Assembly (NCBI RefSeq): GCF_003217515.1
Contig: NZ_QJSX01000011.1
Location: 129,517 to 193,516, forward strand
Length of the DNA stretch: 64,000 bases
Source of the DNA: Deinococcus yavapaiensis KR-236
GTDB lineage: Bacteria > Deinococcota > Deinococci > Deinococcales > Deinococcaceae
Reading direction: 5' to 3'
Numbering within the stretch: position 1 is the first letter of the stretch; every line of letters starts with the position of its first letter. The position numbers and the translations under genes were made by a program. This document shows, in pieces, positions 1 through 11,815 of this stretch. The notes below the pieces were generated by a model. The model ran no database searches, was not told where the DNA came from, and was given only the letters and a program-made list of their open reading frames with translations.

Positions 1-2
1 CT

Positions 3-665
3 CCGATCGTGCTCGAACGCACCGGCCTCTTCGTCACCCCGAGCTTGCGCGCTGCGCGGCGTTTCGCCGGGGACCGCGGTCTGCTCCTCGCGGGCGAACG
101 CGACGGATTGCCGCCTGAAGGCTTCAATTTCAGCGCTTCGCCTGACGATTTGCGCAAAGCGACGTTCGATCGTGACGTCGTCCTCACGACCGAGAACGGT
201 CCTCGGGCAATCGCGCACGTTCAGGAGGCGCGGCACGTACTGCTGGGCAGTTTCTTCAACGCCCGCGCCGTGATCGAGGCCGCGCTCGAATTGGCCACCA
301 CCGACATCGCCATCGTCTGCGCGGGCATGCGCGGCGAGGAAGCGATCGAAGACATCGTCTGCGCGGGTTTTCTCGCCCGCAAACTCGAAAAGACGGGCCG
401 GGTGGAGACCCGCGACCGCGTGAAGCTCGCTCAGACCCTGCTGCGGTCCTTCGCCGACCCGCAAGAAGCGCTGGCGCAAAGCGCGAGCGGTCAACTGCTG
501 ATGAAGCTGGGCCTCCACGAGGACCTCGCCGTGGCGTCGCTGATCTCGCACTCGACGGTCGTGCCGCGCCTCCTTTCCGGCGAGGACGTCGAGGGGCACC
601 CCGTGTACCGCTTCGAGGCGGTGTCCATCCCGGCCGCCGAGCCGGCTTCGGAGCGTTCCGTGTGA
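3..665 (+). CDS. comB: 2-phosphosulfolactate phosphatase (ComB family), 5' end missing
   Basis: The reading frame is open to the left edge, so the N-terminus is outside the window; about 218 residues are visible. The ComB family removes phosphate from 2-phosphosulfolactate and also occurs widely in bacteria that do not make coenzyme M. Recognisable parts are the 'LTTENGPRAI' stretch, the 'GSFFNARAV' stretch and the 'VCAGMRGEEAIEDIVCAG' segment, all typical of this Mg-dependent family. The stop overlaps the GTG start of the next gene by 4 bases (GTGA), so the first three genes are probably translated as one operon. The substrate in this organism is uncertain. Confidence 0.8.
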   Translation, partial: PIVLERTGLFVTPSLRAARRFAGDRGLLLAGERDGLPPEGFNFSASPDDLRKATFDRDVVLTTENGPRAIAHVQEARHVLLGSFFNARAVIEAALELATTDIAIVCAGMRGEEAIEDIVCAGFLARKLEKTGRVETRDRVKLAQTLLRSFADPQEALAQSASGQLLMKLGLHEDLAVASLISHSTVVPRLLSGEDVEGHPVYRFEAVSIPAAEPASERSV

Positions 666-1408
666 CTCGACCCGATCGCTTGGAGCTCATGGGCTTCCCG
701 CTCGACCCGGTGGACTTGCAAGGCGCGGCGAACGTCCTGTCGACTTGGATGTTGGAGACGCCGAGGCAGCCGCACACGGTCGTCACGCTCAACCCCGAGT
801 TCATCGTGCAGGCGCGCAGCGACGAACCCTTCGCGCGCGCCATTCGCGCCGCCGACCTCGTGACGGCCGACGGCGTCGGCATCGTCTGGGCGACGAAGGA
901 ACTGCTCGGCGTGAGCCTTCCGGGACGCGCGCCCGGCTACGATCTTGCCGTGGAGCTCATGCGACGCCACGGCGAGCGCCTCGGCGTGTTCTTCCTGGGC
1001 GCTCGCCCCGGCGTCGCCGAACTCGCGGCGGCCAAAGCCCGCGAGTCGTTCGGCGTGAAGGTCGCGGGCGTCCACCACGGTTACTTCGACCTCGCCGACG
1101 ATCAGCGCGTGGCCGAGCTGGTTCGCGACTCGGGCGCGCACCTGCTGCTCGCCGCGCTCGGCGCGCCGAGACAGGAAACGTTCTTGCAGTACTGGCGGCA
1201 AGTGATGAACGTCCCCGTCATGATCGGCGTGGGCGGCACCCTCGACGTGCTCGCCGGGAACGTCAAGCTTTCGCCTCCCTGGACGCGCCGCGTCGGCTTG
1301 GAGTGGGCTTGGCGCATCGCGTCGGACCGCAAGCGCTGGAACCGAGCGCCGCGCCTCGCCCGTTTCGTGGCCCTCGTGCGCGCCGCGAAACGCGGAGCGA
1401 AGCGATGA
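662..1408 (+). CDS. WecG/TagA/CpsF family glycosyltransferase
   Basis: Predicted 248-residue GT26-type glycosyltransferase, which transfers a sugar (typically a ManNAc-type residue from a UDP-sugar) to a lipid-linked acceptor in cell-surface polysaccharide synthesis. The family signature is visible: 'TLNPEFIVQA' near the N-terminus, 'TADGVGIVWA' around residue 70, 'LGARPGVAE', and 'GAPRQETF' followed by 'GVGGTLDVLAG' in the C-terminal half. The GTG start overlaps the comB stop, and the gene's own TGA overlaps the ATG of the acetyltransferase, indicating translational coupling in a three-gene operon. The actual polysaccharide cannot be named from the sequence. Confidence 0.88.
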   Translation: MTRPDRLELMGFPLDPVDLQGAANVLSTWMLETPRQPHTVVTLNPEFIVQARSDEPFARAIRAADLVTADGVGIVWATKELLGVSLPGRAPGYDLAVELMRRHGERLGVFFLGARPGVAELAAAKARESFGVKVAGVHHGYFDLADDQRVAELVRDSGAHLLLAALGAPRQETFLQYWRQVMNVPVMIGVGGTLDVLAGNVKLSPPWTRRVGLEWAWRIASDRKRWNRAPRLARFVALVRAAKRGAKR

Positions 1409-1884
1409 GCGAGCACGCGACCGCCGAAGCGATCGTCGTTTCGGAACTTCACACGCTCGACACGCCGAGCGGTGCAGCGCTGCTGATCGAGGCGCTCGCC
1501 GAGCGCGGCCTGGAATCCTCCACGTCTCGAGCAACCCTCGTTCTGCGCGACTTTCTCGCGCGAGGTCACCACGTGCTCGTCGCTCGTGATGGCGGCGACC
1601 CGGTGGGCTACCTGGCCGCCGTGTGGTCGTTCTCGTTGAGCCGCGGCGCCCCCGTGCTACTCGTCCAAGACCTCTTCGTGCAAGCCGAGCGGCGGCGGCG
1701 TGGCGTCGCCACCGCGCTGCTCGAACGCGCCGAGGCGCTCGCGGTCTCGCGTTTCGCGTGTCGCCTCGAACTCGGGGCGGACCTCGGAGACGCGCCCGCG
1801 CAAGCTTTGTACGAGCGGCGCGGCTTCGACCGCATCCAGGGGCGGGCGGTTCGCATGAAGCTTCTGCCCGAAGGCATGTCCTGA
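1405..1884 (+). CDS. GNAT family N-acetyltransferase
   Basis: 159-residue protein with a GNAT fold. The acetyl-CoA binding motif A is visible as 'VQAERRRRGVATALLERAEA', preceded by the beta-strand 'PVLLVQDLFV' and followed by 'ALYERRGFDRI', the usual end of the domain. I chose the ATG at 1405 because it overlaps the stop of the upstream glycosyltransferase (ATGA) and the longer open frame upstream reads through that gene in another frame. The acetyl acceptor is unknown; its place in an operon with comB and a surface-sugar glycosyltransferase does not settle it. Confidence 0.85.
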   Translation: MSEHATAEAIVVSELHTLDTPSGAALLIEALAERGLESSTSRATLVLRDFLARGHHVLVARDGGDPVGYLAAVWSFSLSRGAPVLLVQDLFVQAERRRRGVATALLERAEALAVSRFACRLELGADLGDAPAQALYERRGFDRIQGRAVRMKLLPEGMS

Positions 1885-1924
1885 ATCGCCGCGCCGAGCG
1901 AAGACAGGCCGCCTCGGTCTTCTT

Positions 1925-1930
1925 TATCCT
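1925..1930 (+). promoter_or_regulatory. -10 box directly before the P450 start
   Basis: TATCCT followed by six bases and then the ATG at 1937. Transcription starting about 6-7 bases after a -10 box would begin at the start codon, so the mRNA would be leaderless. No convincing -35 hexamer is visible. Confidence 0.45.
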
Positions 1931-1936
1931 GACGGC

Positions 1937-3286
1937 ATGAACGTGACTCCACCTTCGGCGTCGCCGCTGCCGCGCCCGTTCGCGTTTCCACGCGTGGGGC
2001 ACTTGCCGTTTCTCGCCTTGGACACGCTCGGCTTCCTTCGCCGCGCCGCCAAGACGCACGGAGACGTCGTCGACATTCGCTTCGGAAGGCACCTCACCGT
2101 GCTGCTGTCGAACCCGGCGGACATCGAGACGGCGCACTTGCTGTCGGGGCGTGAATTCGACAAGGGCCTGGCGGGCGATCCCGTCCTCGACGCCCTCATC
2201 GGGCGCGGCCTCTTGACGAGTGAAGGCGAGTTCTGGCGTCGTCAGCGCCGACTCGCGCAGCCCGCGTTCCACAAGGCGAGAATCGAGGGGTACGCGGGCG
2301 CGATGGTGGCGTACGCCGAGCGCCTGGCGCGCACGTGGCGACCCGGAGACGTGCGCGACGTGCACGCGGACATGATGGGTCTGACGCTGGAGATCGTCGC
2401 GAAGACCCTGTTCGATGCCGAGCCGAGCACGGAGGCCCTGCACACCGTCGGCGAGGCCCTCGACGTCGTGTTGCGCGAAAACGAGCGGCAGTGGCGCGGC
2501 ATGCTCTTCTTGGTGCCGCCCTTGCTGGCCGAATCGCGGCGGCGTGTCACGGACGCGGTTCGTCGTTTGAACGCCGTCGTTCGCGACATCATCGACGAAC
2601 GTCACGCGCATCCCGGCGACCGCGGCGACTTGCTGTCGATGCTGCTCGAAGCGCGCGACGACGAAGGCTTGGGCATGACGGACGCGCAGCTCTTCGACGA
2701 GGTCAAGACGATCTTGCTCGCCGGGCACGAGACGACGGCGAACTTGCTGTCGTGGACGTGGATGCTGCTCGCGTCTCATCCCAGCGCCGAGTCGAGGCTG
2801 CACGCCGAACTCGACGAAGTACTCCAGAGTCGCGCCCCGACGCTCGCCGACTTGCCGAAGCTCGCCTTCACGACCGCCGTCACGAAGGAAGTCTTGCGCC
2901 TCTACCCGCCCGCGTGGAGCGTGCAGCGCCGCACCGTGAACGCGTGGACGCTGCGAGGCCACATCCTTCCGCCGGGTACGCCTCTGCTCATCAGTCAGTA
3001 CGTCGTGCACCGTGACGAACGCTGGTTCGAAGCGCCCGACGAGTTCCGCCCGGATCGCTGGCTCGAAACGAACTTCGAGCGTCGCTTGCCGAAGTACGCG
3101 TACTTCCCCTTCGGGGGCGGACCGCGCGTGTGCATCGGTCAGGCGTTCGCGCAAATGGAGGCGACGTTGCTGCTCGCCGTGCTCGCGACACGGTTCAGGC
3201 TTCGCTCCACCGGAGCCGTGCCGCTCGAGGCGTCCATCACGTTGCGTCCCAAGAAGGGCCTCGTGATGCGGCTCCACGGTCGCTGA
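1937..3286 (+). CDS. Cytochrome P450
   Basis: 449-residue soluble bacterial P450 monooxygenase, of normal length. The I-helix oxygen-activation motif 'AGHETTAN', the K-helix ExxR ('KEVLR') and the haem-binding loop 'FPFGGGPRVCIGQAFA' with the proximal cysteine are all intact, so the enzyme should be active. The N-terminus has no membrane anchor. Its closest known relatives may be carotenoid- or fatty-acid-hydroxylating bacterial P450s; D. radiodurans has one that hydroxylates the beta-ionone ring of its carotenoid, and this could be a counterpart, but that is inference only. No ferredoxin or reductase gene is adjacent. The gene stands alone, with a leaderless-type -10 box at 1925-1930. Confidence 0.93.
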   Translation: MNVTPPSASPLPRPFAFPRVGHLPFLALDTLGFLRRAAKTHGDVVDIRFGRHLTVLLSNPADIETAHLLSGREFDKGLAGDPVLDALIGRGLLTSEGEFWRRQRRLAQPAFHKARIEGYAGAMVAYAERLARTWRPGDVRDVHADMMGLTLEIVAKTLFDAEPSTEALHTVGEALDVVLRENERQWRGMLFLVPPLLAESRRRVTDAVRRLNAVVRDIIDERHAHPGDRGDLLSMLLEARDDEGLGMTDAQLFDEVKTILLAGHETTANLLSWTWMLLASHPSAESRLHAELDEVLQSRAPTLADLPKLAFTTAVTKEVLRLYPPAWSVQRRTVNAWTLRGHILPPGTPLLISQYVVHRDERWFEAPDEFRPDRWLETNFERRLPKYAYFPFGGGPRVCIGQAFAQMEATLLLAVLATRFRLRSTGAVPLEASITLRPKKGLVMRLHGR

Positions 3287-3299
3287 GCGAAACGAGGAA

Positions 3300-3326
3300 G
3301 CCCTTCTCCCGACGTGGGAGAAGGGC
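3300..3326. terminator. Bidirectional hairpin between convergent genes
   Basis: An 11-bp perfect stem (arms 3300-3310 and 3316-3326) with a 5-base loop lies between the ends of the convergent P450 and binding-protein genes. There is no strong T-run on either side. Confidence 0.6.
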
Positions 3327-3343
3327 CAGCGAAAAGTCAAAAG

Positions 3344-4096
<753 letters not shown>

Positions 4097-4166
4097 GAGT
4101 TCCTCCTGTATTGAGCGGCGCTGAATTGCATTACTTTACATGACGGTGGCTGAGAAAAGAACAGGA

Positions 4167-4198
4167 ACGAGGAGGACGGGCGATGCCGTCCTCCTCGT
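4167..4198. terminator. Hairpin terminator downstream of the ABC ATPase
   Basis: A 13-bp perfect stem (4167-4179 with 4186-4198, 6-base loop) sits 40 bases past the stop of the ATPase gene. It is followed by TTTT on the plus strand and a looser T-rich stretch on the minus strand, the strand of the gene. Confidence 0.65.
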
Positions 4199-4240
4199 TT
4201 TCATCCTGGTGGTTGCCGAGCGCCTCGAGGCGCTCGAAGT

Positions 4241-5362
4241 TCAGTCGGCGGAGATGGCGGGCGCTTCCACCGGGCTGCCACGGCGGCCCAGGGAGTCTTC
4301 GGTTTGGTAGTCGAAGGCGTGCAAGCGCGGCAATTCCAGCGTGAGGCGCACGTCGTCACCCGGCGCGACGCGGGCGTGCCCTTCGAGCTTCGCCGTGAGA
4401 GTCTGACCGGCGATGTCGACGATGATGTCCGTCTGCGCGCCGAGCGGCTCCACGACGAGAATCTTGCCGATGAGCGTCGGGCCGCTCGTCATATCGGTGG
4501 CAAGGTCGAGGTGCTCGGGGCGAATCCCCATCCAGATCTGCTTGCCTTCGTACGCGCGCAGCGACTCGGCGAGCGTCCCTTCGGGGCGGATGACAGAGTC
4601 GCCGATCTTGAATTGGCCGCCTTGCACCGTCGCCGTGAGGAAGTTCATGGAGGGCGAACCGATGAAGCCCGCCACGAACTTGTTGCGCGGGTAATCGTAG
4701 AGATTCAGCGGCGTGTCGACTTGCTGAATCAGCCCGTCGCGCATCACGACGATGCGCGTGCCCATCGTCATCGCCTCGACTTGGTCGTGCGTGACATAGA
4801 TGATGGTCGTGCCGAGACGGCGGTGCAGCTGGCTGATCTGCGAGCGCATTTCCACGCGGAGCTTCGCGTCGAGGTTCGACAGCGGCTCGTCCATGAGGAA
4901 CACCTTCGGTTCGCGCACGATGGCGCGGCCGAGCGCCACGCGTTGACGCTGACCACCGGAGAGTTCCTTCGGCTTGCGGGCGAGCAGGTGCTCGATTTGC
5001 AGGATGCGGGCGGCGTCACGAACGCGCCTGTCGATGTCCGCCTTCGGCGTCTTGCGCAGACGCAAGCCGAACGCCATGTTCTCGTAGACGTTCATGTGCG
5101 GATACAACGCGTAGTTCTGGAACACCATCGCGATGTCGCGGTCCTTCGGCGGCACGTCGTTCACGACGCGTTCCCCGATGCGCAGCGTGCCGTCCGAGAT
5201 TTCCTCGAGGCCCGCGATCATGCGCAAGGTCGTGGACTTTCCGCAGCCCGACGGGCCGACGAAAACCATGAACTCCTTGTCCTGGATGTGCAGGTTGAAG
5301 TCCTTGACCGCCGTGGTCTTTCCGTACCGCTTGTAGACGTTTTGCAGCACCACTTCTGCCAT
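4241..5362 (-). CDS. UgpC/MalK/MsmK-type ABC transporter ATP-binding protein
   Basis: 373-residue ATPase of carbohydrate ABC importers. Walker A 'GPSGCGKSTT' is near residue 37, the signature 'LSGGQRQRVALGRAI' and Walker B 'VFLMDEPLSNLD' follow at the normal spacing, and the C-terminal TOBE/regulatory domain (about residues 235-360, including 'MGIRPEHLDL') is complete. GGGGAAGGAG precedes the ATG. No permease or sugar-binding protein is adjacent. In Gram-positive bacteria and Deinococcus-Thermus such a stand-alone ATPase often serves several sugar importers encoded elsewhere, and that is the most likely role here. Confidence 0.93.
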   Translation of the reverse strand: MAEVVLQNVYKRYGKTTAVKDFNLHIQDKEFMVFVGPSGCGKSTTLRMIAGLEEISDGTLRIGERVVNDVPPKDRDIAMVFQNYALYPHMNVYENMAFGLRLRKTPKADIDRRVRDAARILQIEHLLARKPKELSGGQRQRVALGRAIVREPKVFLMDEPLSNLDAKLRVEMRSQISQLHRRLGTTIIYVTHDQVEAMTMGTRIVVMRDGLIQQVDTPLNLYDYPRNKFVAGFIGSPSMNFLTATVQGGQFKIGDSVIRPEGTLAESLRAYEGKQIWMGIRPEHLDLATDMTSGPTLIGKILVVEPLGAQTDIIVDIAGQTLTAKLEGHARVAPGDDVRLTLELPRLHAFDYQTEDSLGRRGSPVEAPAISAD

Positions 5363-5656
5363 GCTGTGACTCCTTCCCCCATCTCTCGCCCGTGAGCTTC
5401 CTCGGACGACCGGGGTGTCGACTGAGATTCTGGGTTACCTTTCCGCCGTGCTGACGAGGGTAGTGTAACACCTTCGTCGCGACCTCGCAGCACTTCGCGA
5501 TGGACCGCTACGACCTCGCGGCGGTGAGGAAGGCCTCGCGAAGCCTCGGGCCACGACGGGCATGTCTCACGAAACGCTCTACCTCTCCTACACGCCGCTT
5601 GAAGGTGAAGCGTGAACGCCGCCCACGATCGTCCATTACCCTGGTGCGGAAGACCG

Positions 5657-6076
5657 ATGACGCATTCCCGACCTATCAAGCTCCTGCTCGTGGAAGACAA
5701 CCCCGCCGATGTGATCCTCTTCGAGGAGTGTCTGCGCGAGTGGAGCGTTCCGGCTGAGCTGCGTGTCGCGCACGATGGCGTGGACGCCTTGACGTGCCTT
5801 CGCGACGGTCCAAGGCCCGACATCATCGTCTTGGACCTCAACATGCCGCGCATGGGCGGCATCGAGTTGCTGAGCGAACTCAAGCGAGAGCCCGCCTTCC
5901 AAGCCATCCCGGTGATCGTGTTGACGACGTCGGGCTCGCACGACGACGTGCTCAAGGCCTACGGCAACCACGCCAACGCCTACGTCGTGAAGCCCAACCG
6001 CGTCGACGACTTCTTCGAGATCGCGCGAGTGATGGAAGCTTTCTGGCTGCGCGCCGCGAAGCTGCCGTTCAAATGA
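5657..6076 (+). CDS. Single-domain response regulator (Rcp1-like)
   Basis: 139-residue stand-alone receiver domain without an output domain. It resembles the Rcp1 class paired with phytochrome-type histidine kinases: 'KLLLVEDNPADVILFEE' at the N-terminus carries the acidic pocket, 'IIVLDLNMPRMGG' holds the phospho-accepting Asp, 'VIVLTTSG' the conserved Thr, and 'YVVKPN' the Lys. I prefer the ATG at 5657 over the in-frame ATG at 5612 because it starts right before the receiver fold and has GGAAG upstream. No kinase is adjacent; the multi-PAS kinase at 17.1 kb has its own coupled regulator. Confidence 0.9.
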   Translation: MTHSRPIKLLLVEDNPADVILFEECLREWSVPAELRVAHDGVDALTCLRDGPRPDIIVLDLNMPRMGGIELLSELKREPAFQAIPVIVLTTSGSHDDVLKAYGNHANAYVVKPNRVDDFFEIARVMEAFWLRAAKLPFK

Positions 6077-6081
6077 AGCAA

Positions 6082-6115
6082 GGCGCTTCCCCTCGCAAAA
6101 GCGAGGGGAAGCGCC
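6082..6115. terminator. Bidirectional terminator hairpin
   Basis: A perfect 15-bp stem (6082-6096 and 6101-6115) with an AAAA loop fills the gap between the convergent response regulator and secA genes. Its strength and position suggest it ends both transcripts. Confidence 0.7.
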
Positions 6116-6130
6116 GACACCCACGGTCGC

Positions 6131-8746
<2,616 letters not shown>

Positions 8747-8755
8747 GACCCGAGC

Positions 8756-8761
8756 AGTATA
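8756..8761 (-). promoter_or_regulatory. -10 box of secA
   Basis: TATACT (minus strand) ends nine bases before the secA ATG, so the transcript would have almost no leader. A TTGAGC further upstream is too distant to be its -35. Confidence 0.5.
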
Positions 8762-8859
8762 CAGCCTTCACGGGTGAAGCAGGAATGAAGGTGAGTAAAG
8801 TTCGCTCAAGTTGCATGAGCGCACACGGGGTAAGAACGAAGAAGGCAATGACGCCCGGT

Positions 8860-9849
8860 TCACGACGACGCGAGCGGCAAGTACGCCGCCGCACCCGCCG
8901 AAAGTCCCTCCACCTCTCGTCCTGCCAGCACCGCCGCCGCTCCCGCGAGCGCGATCATCGCTCCGTTGTCGGTATTGAGTCCGCGGCCCGGAAAGAACAC
9001 GCGGAGGTCCGTCGCTCCGAACGCTTCTCGCAAGGCCGCGTTCGCCGCCACGCCGCCCGACACGACGACCGTGTCGCGCCCGAGGGTGCGCGCGGCACGC
9101 CGAGTCGTCGTCACGAGCGCGTCGACGACGGCCCGCTGAAAGCTCGCGGCGATGTCCTCGGTTCGGTACCGTCCGCCGCGCACGGCGAGGAGCGCGGCCG
9201 TCTTGAGGCCGCTGAAGGAAAAGTCGAAGCCTCCTTGTCCGGCGAGGGGCCGCGTGAACGGTACGGCGGCGGCATCTCCGCTCTCGGCCGCCCGCGAAAT
9301 AGCAGGACCGCCGGGAAAGCCGAGGTCGAGCAGACGCGCGACCTTGTCGAACGCTTCTCCTGCCGCGTCGTCGCGTGTGGCGCCCACGAGTTTGTACTCT
9401 CCGACGCGCTCGATGTCGAACAAGTGCGTGTGCCCGCCCGACACGACGAGGGCGAGGTACGGCGGAGCGAGTTCGGCTTCGGACGCGGCGGCGTAGATGT
9501 GCCCTTCGAGGTGGTGCACGGCGTAAAAAGGCTTGCCGAGCCCTTGCGCGAGGCCCTTGCCGTACAACAAGCCGACGAGAAGCGCCCCCACGAGGCCGGG
9601 GCCGTGCGTGGCGGCGACCGCGTCGATGTCCGACATCTTCACGCCCGCTTCGCTCAAGGCGGCGACCGTGACTTCGTCGATCCGCTCGACGTGCTCGCGT
9701 GACGCGAGTTCGGGCATGACACCGCCGAACTTCGCGTGGACCATCTGCGTCCAGACGGTGTTCGCGACGACGACGGGAACGCCGCCGTCGATTCGCACGA
9801 GGCCCACGCCCGTGTCGTCGCAGGACGTGTCGATTCCGAGGATCAGCAT
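8860..9849 (-). CDS. tsaD: tRNA threonylcarbamoyladenosine synthase subunit TsaD
   Basis: 329-residue Kae1/Qri7/TsaD protein that transfers the threonylcarbamoyl group to A37 of ANN-decoding tRNAs. It starts 'MLILGIDTSCDDTGVG', has the metal-binding pair in 'HHLEGHIYAA', then 'LVVSGGHTHL' and 'ATHGPGLVGALLVG', all diagnostic of the ASKHA-fold family. The ATG at 9849 is chosen over the longer open frame because the conserved N-terminus begins there and a TATCCT box lies six bases upstream. TsaB, TsaC and TsaE are not adjacent. Confidence 0.96.
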   Translation of the reverse strand: MLILGIDTSCDDTGVGLVRIDGGVPVVVANTVWTQMVHAKFGGVMPELASREHVERIDEVTVAALSEAGVKMSDIDAVAATHGPGLVGALLVGLLYGKGLAQGLGKPFYAVHHLEGHIYAAASEAELAPPYLALVVSGGHTHLFDIERVGEYKLVGATRDDAAGEAFDKVARLLDLGFPGGPAISRAAESGDAAAVPFTRPLAGQGGFDFSFSGLKTAALLAVRGGRYRTEDIAASFQRAVVDALVTTTRRAARTLGRDTVVVSGGVAANAALREAFGATDLRVFFPGRGLNTDNGAMIALAGAAAVLAGREVEGLSAGAAAYLPLASS

Positions 9850-9855
9850 GACGCA

Positions 9856-9861
9856 AGGATA
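9856..9861 (-). promoter_or_regulatory. -10 box of tsaD
   Basis: TATCCT on the minus strand, six bases before the ATG at 9849; fits a leaderless mRNA. Confidence 0.45.
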
Positions 9862-9937
9862 GCGCCACCGTCCTTCGCGAGCCGTGAAAGAGGAGCGAGG
9901 CGAACGCGTTCGCCTCGCTTTCCGAAGTCGAGCGCGG

Positions 9938-10876
9938 CTAGAACAGGAAGTACTCCGGCACGAATTCGTAGCCGCCACCTTCGCGGCGGCGCACGTACCC
10001 GATTCCGGGCCACGGGAAGTGGTACCCGACGACGCGCAGGCGATCGTTCGAGGCGCGGTCGAAGAGTCGGGCGCGCGTGGCGACGGCCGTGGGCTTGTCG
10101 GCGTCGAAGCCGAGGTAGTTGGCGGGGAAGCGCAGCGACAGGATGGATTGGCCGCCCGCGTCGGCGAGGTGCATGAGTTGCTGGTCGCCGCTGCGGACGA
10201 GGACTGCGAATTGGCCGGCCGTGTGGCCGTAGGCAGGCACCGTGGTGACGCCGGGAACGATCTCGGCGTTTTCTCCGAGCAGCGTGAATCGCGCGCGGTT
10301 GGCGATGAGGTTTTTCTGCACGGCGGCGCTGGGCTGCGCCTGAGTTGCCCAGAAGTTGAACTCGGCTTCGCCCATCACGAGGCGGGCGCCGGGAAAGCTG
10401 GCGAGCCCCCCGATGTGATCGCCGTGCCCGTGCGTGAGAAACACCGTGGTGACGTCAGCGGGGCGGTAGCCGGCGGCCGCCATGTTCGCCAAGAGACGGC
10501 CGGCGTCGCCTCCACGGCCGGTGTCGATCAAGACACGCTGCGTTCCCGTGTCGATCAGCATCGGGTTGAAGTTGTTGACGTAGCGCGCGGGATCGATGAA
10601 GTTCTCGCGCAAGGCGGCGGCGAACTGATCTTGCAGTTCGGGATTGGCGCCCCAGTTGGGAAGCGCCGCGCCCGGCGCGGCCTGCCCGTCACTGAGAACG
10701 ACGACCGTGAAATCGCCGACTTTGGTGCGGTAGAAGCCGCCGCCGTTGGTGCCGGCGGCGGGCGCGTTCTGGCTCGTCTGGGCTTTGGCGGTGAATCCGC
10801 TCGTGGCGGCGACGAGGCTGGCGCCGAGGGTGAGTTTGAGGGCGTCGCGGCGGTCAAGGTTCTTACGGTTGGTCAT
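9938..10876 (-). CDS. Tat-exported metallo-beta-lactamase-fold hydrolase
   Basis: 312-residue protein. The N-terminus 'NLDRRDALKLTLGASLVAA' is a twin-arginine signal followed by a hydrophobic core and an AKA cleavage region, so the enzyme is probably exported folded with its metals. The metallo-beta-lactamase motif is 'THGHGDHIGGL', with further ligands in 'AYGHTAGQF' and 'LADAGGQS'. This resembles the quorum-quenching lactonase / YtnP-like branch of MBL proteins, but substrate specificity cannot be told. The ATG at 10876 is preceded by TTGGAGGA; the upstream in-frame ATG lacks a ribosome-binding site. Divergent from the Bax-inhibitor gene. Confidence 0.85.
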   Translation of the reverse strand: MTNRKNLDRRDALKLTLGASLVAATSGFTAKAQTSQNAPAAGTNGGGFYRTKVGDFTVVVLSDGQAAPGAALPNWGANPELQDQFAAALRENFIDPARYVNNFNPMLIDTGTQRVLIDTGRGGDAGRLLANMAAAGYRPADVTTVFLTHGHGDHIGGLASFPGARLVMGEAEFNFWATQAQPSAAVQKNLIANRARFTLLGENAEIVPGVTTVPAYGHTAGQFAVLVRSGDQQLMHLADAGGQSILSLRFPANYLGFDADKPTAVATRARLFDRASNDRLRVVGYHFPWPGIGYVRRREGGGYEFVPEYFLF

Positions 10877-11062
10877 CCCGTGTCCTCCAAGGAAGTAAAA
10901 TGGCCCCCACATCGTCGTTCATACCGATTTCTGCGAACACACGATCTGCTACAGTGCGTACGTCGAGCACACGAAGATAAAGAGAACCTGAAATGCAACT
11001 TTTCCGTGAGCCGACTCGTACCTGAAGGTAAGTCAGAGATTCTGACCGAAAGGAACCGCTGC

Positions 11063-11758
11063 ATGTATCCCAACACCATCGCGACTTCTTCCGTTTCGAC
11101 CGTTCGATCCTTCTTCAACCGGACGTACTCGTGGATGACGATGGGCCTGGCCCTCACGGCGGGCATCGCGTACCTCACGAGCACGAACGAGAACCTGCTC
11201 GGTTTCGTCGCCGAAAACTTCTTGATGCTGATGCTGCTTCAGCTCGGCGTCGTCTTCGGGTTGAGCTTTTTGATCAACCGCGTGTCCGCCGGCGTCGCGA
11301 GCGGCCTGTTCGTGCTGTACGCGGCGCTGACGGGACTGACGTTCTCCATCCTGCCCGCCATCTATCCGGCGGCGGACATCCTCGCGGCGTTCGTCACGAC
11401 GGCGGGCATGTTCGGCGCGATGAGCTTGCTCGGCTACACCACCAAGATCGACCTCACGCGCTTCCGGGGCATCTTGCTGATGGCGCTGATCGGCCTCGTC
11501 ATCGCCAGCCTCGTCAACATCTTCCTCGCGAGCGGACCGTTGAGTTGGATCATCTCCATCGTCGGCGTGATCCTCTTCGCGGCCCTCACCGCCTACGACA
11601 CGCAAAAACTCAAGGAACTCGCCTTGAGCGGCGTCGACGCGAGCAGCGCGACGGGCGAGAAGCTCGCCGTGTACGGCGCCTTGACGCTGTACCTCGACTT
11701 CATCAACATGTTCATGTTCATCTTGCGCTTGTTCGGACTCGCGCGCAGCAGCGACTGA
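11063..11758 (+). CDS. Bax inhibitor-1/YccA family membrane protein
   Basis: 231-residue polytopic membrane protein with about seven hydrophobic segments, homologous in pattern to BI-1/YccA/YetJ proteins, which are pH-gated calcium leak channels or FtsH modulators in bacteria. Family features are 'TYSWMTMGLALTAGIAYLTS' in the first membrane segment, 'SVLPAIY'-like loops in the middle and 'ALTAYDTQKLKELA' with the conserved Asp near the end. The ATG at 11063 has AAAGGAA upstream; a much longer open frame on this strand is a shadow of the neighbouring minus-strand gene. A strong terminator follows 20 bases after the stop. Confidence 0.9.
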   Translation: MYPNTIATSSVSTVRSFFNRTYSWMTMGLALTAGIAYLTSTNENLLGFVAENFLMLMLLQLGVVFGLSFLINRVSAGVASGLFVLYAALTGLTFSILPAIYPAADILAAFVTTAGMFGAMSLLGYTTKIDLTRFRGILLMALIGLVIASLVNIFLASGPLSWIISIVGVILFAALTAYDTQKLKELALSGVDASSATGEKLAVYGALTLYLDFINMFMFILRLFGLARSSD

Positions 11759-11778
11759 CTTCACTCGCTCGCCGTCAC

Positions 11779-11801
11779 AGCCCCCGCTCGGGGGCTTTTT
11801 T
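11779..11801 (+). terminator. Rho-independent terminator after the Bax-inhibitor gene
   Basis: A 7-bp perfect stem (11779-11785 with 11790-11796) is followed by a run of Ts. It overlaps the region where a -35 for the next gene would lie. Confidence 0.85.
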
Positions 11802-11803
11802 CG

Positions 11804-11809
11804 TATTCT
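11804..11809 (+). promoter_or_regulatory. -10 box of the second acetyltransferase
   Basis: TATTCT, six bases before the GTG at 11816, directly after the upstream terminator; fits a leaderless start. Confidence 0.45.
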
Positions 11810-11815
11810 GGCCGC

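Noticed and set aside
491..3340. A 949-residue open frame on the minus strand
   Set aside because: It lies opposite four well-supported plus-strand genes and its translation is Arg/His-rich with no recognisable domain; a GC-rich shadow.
9884..11062. An extended N-terminus for the Bax-inhibitor protein
   Set aside because: The extension is antisense to the Tat-exported hydrolase; the conserved protein begins at 11063 with its own ribosome-binding site.
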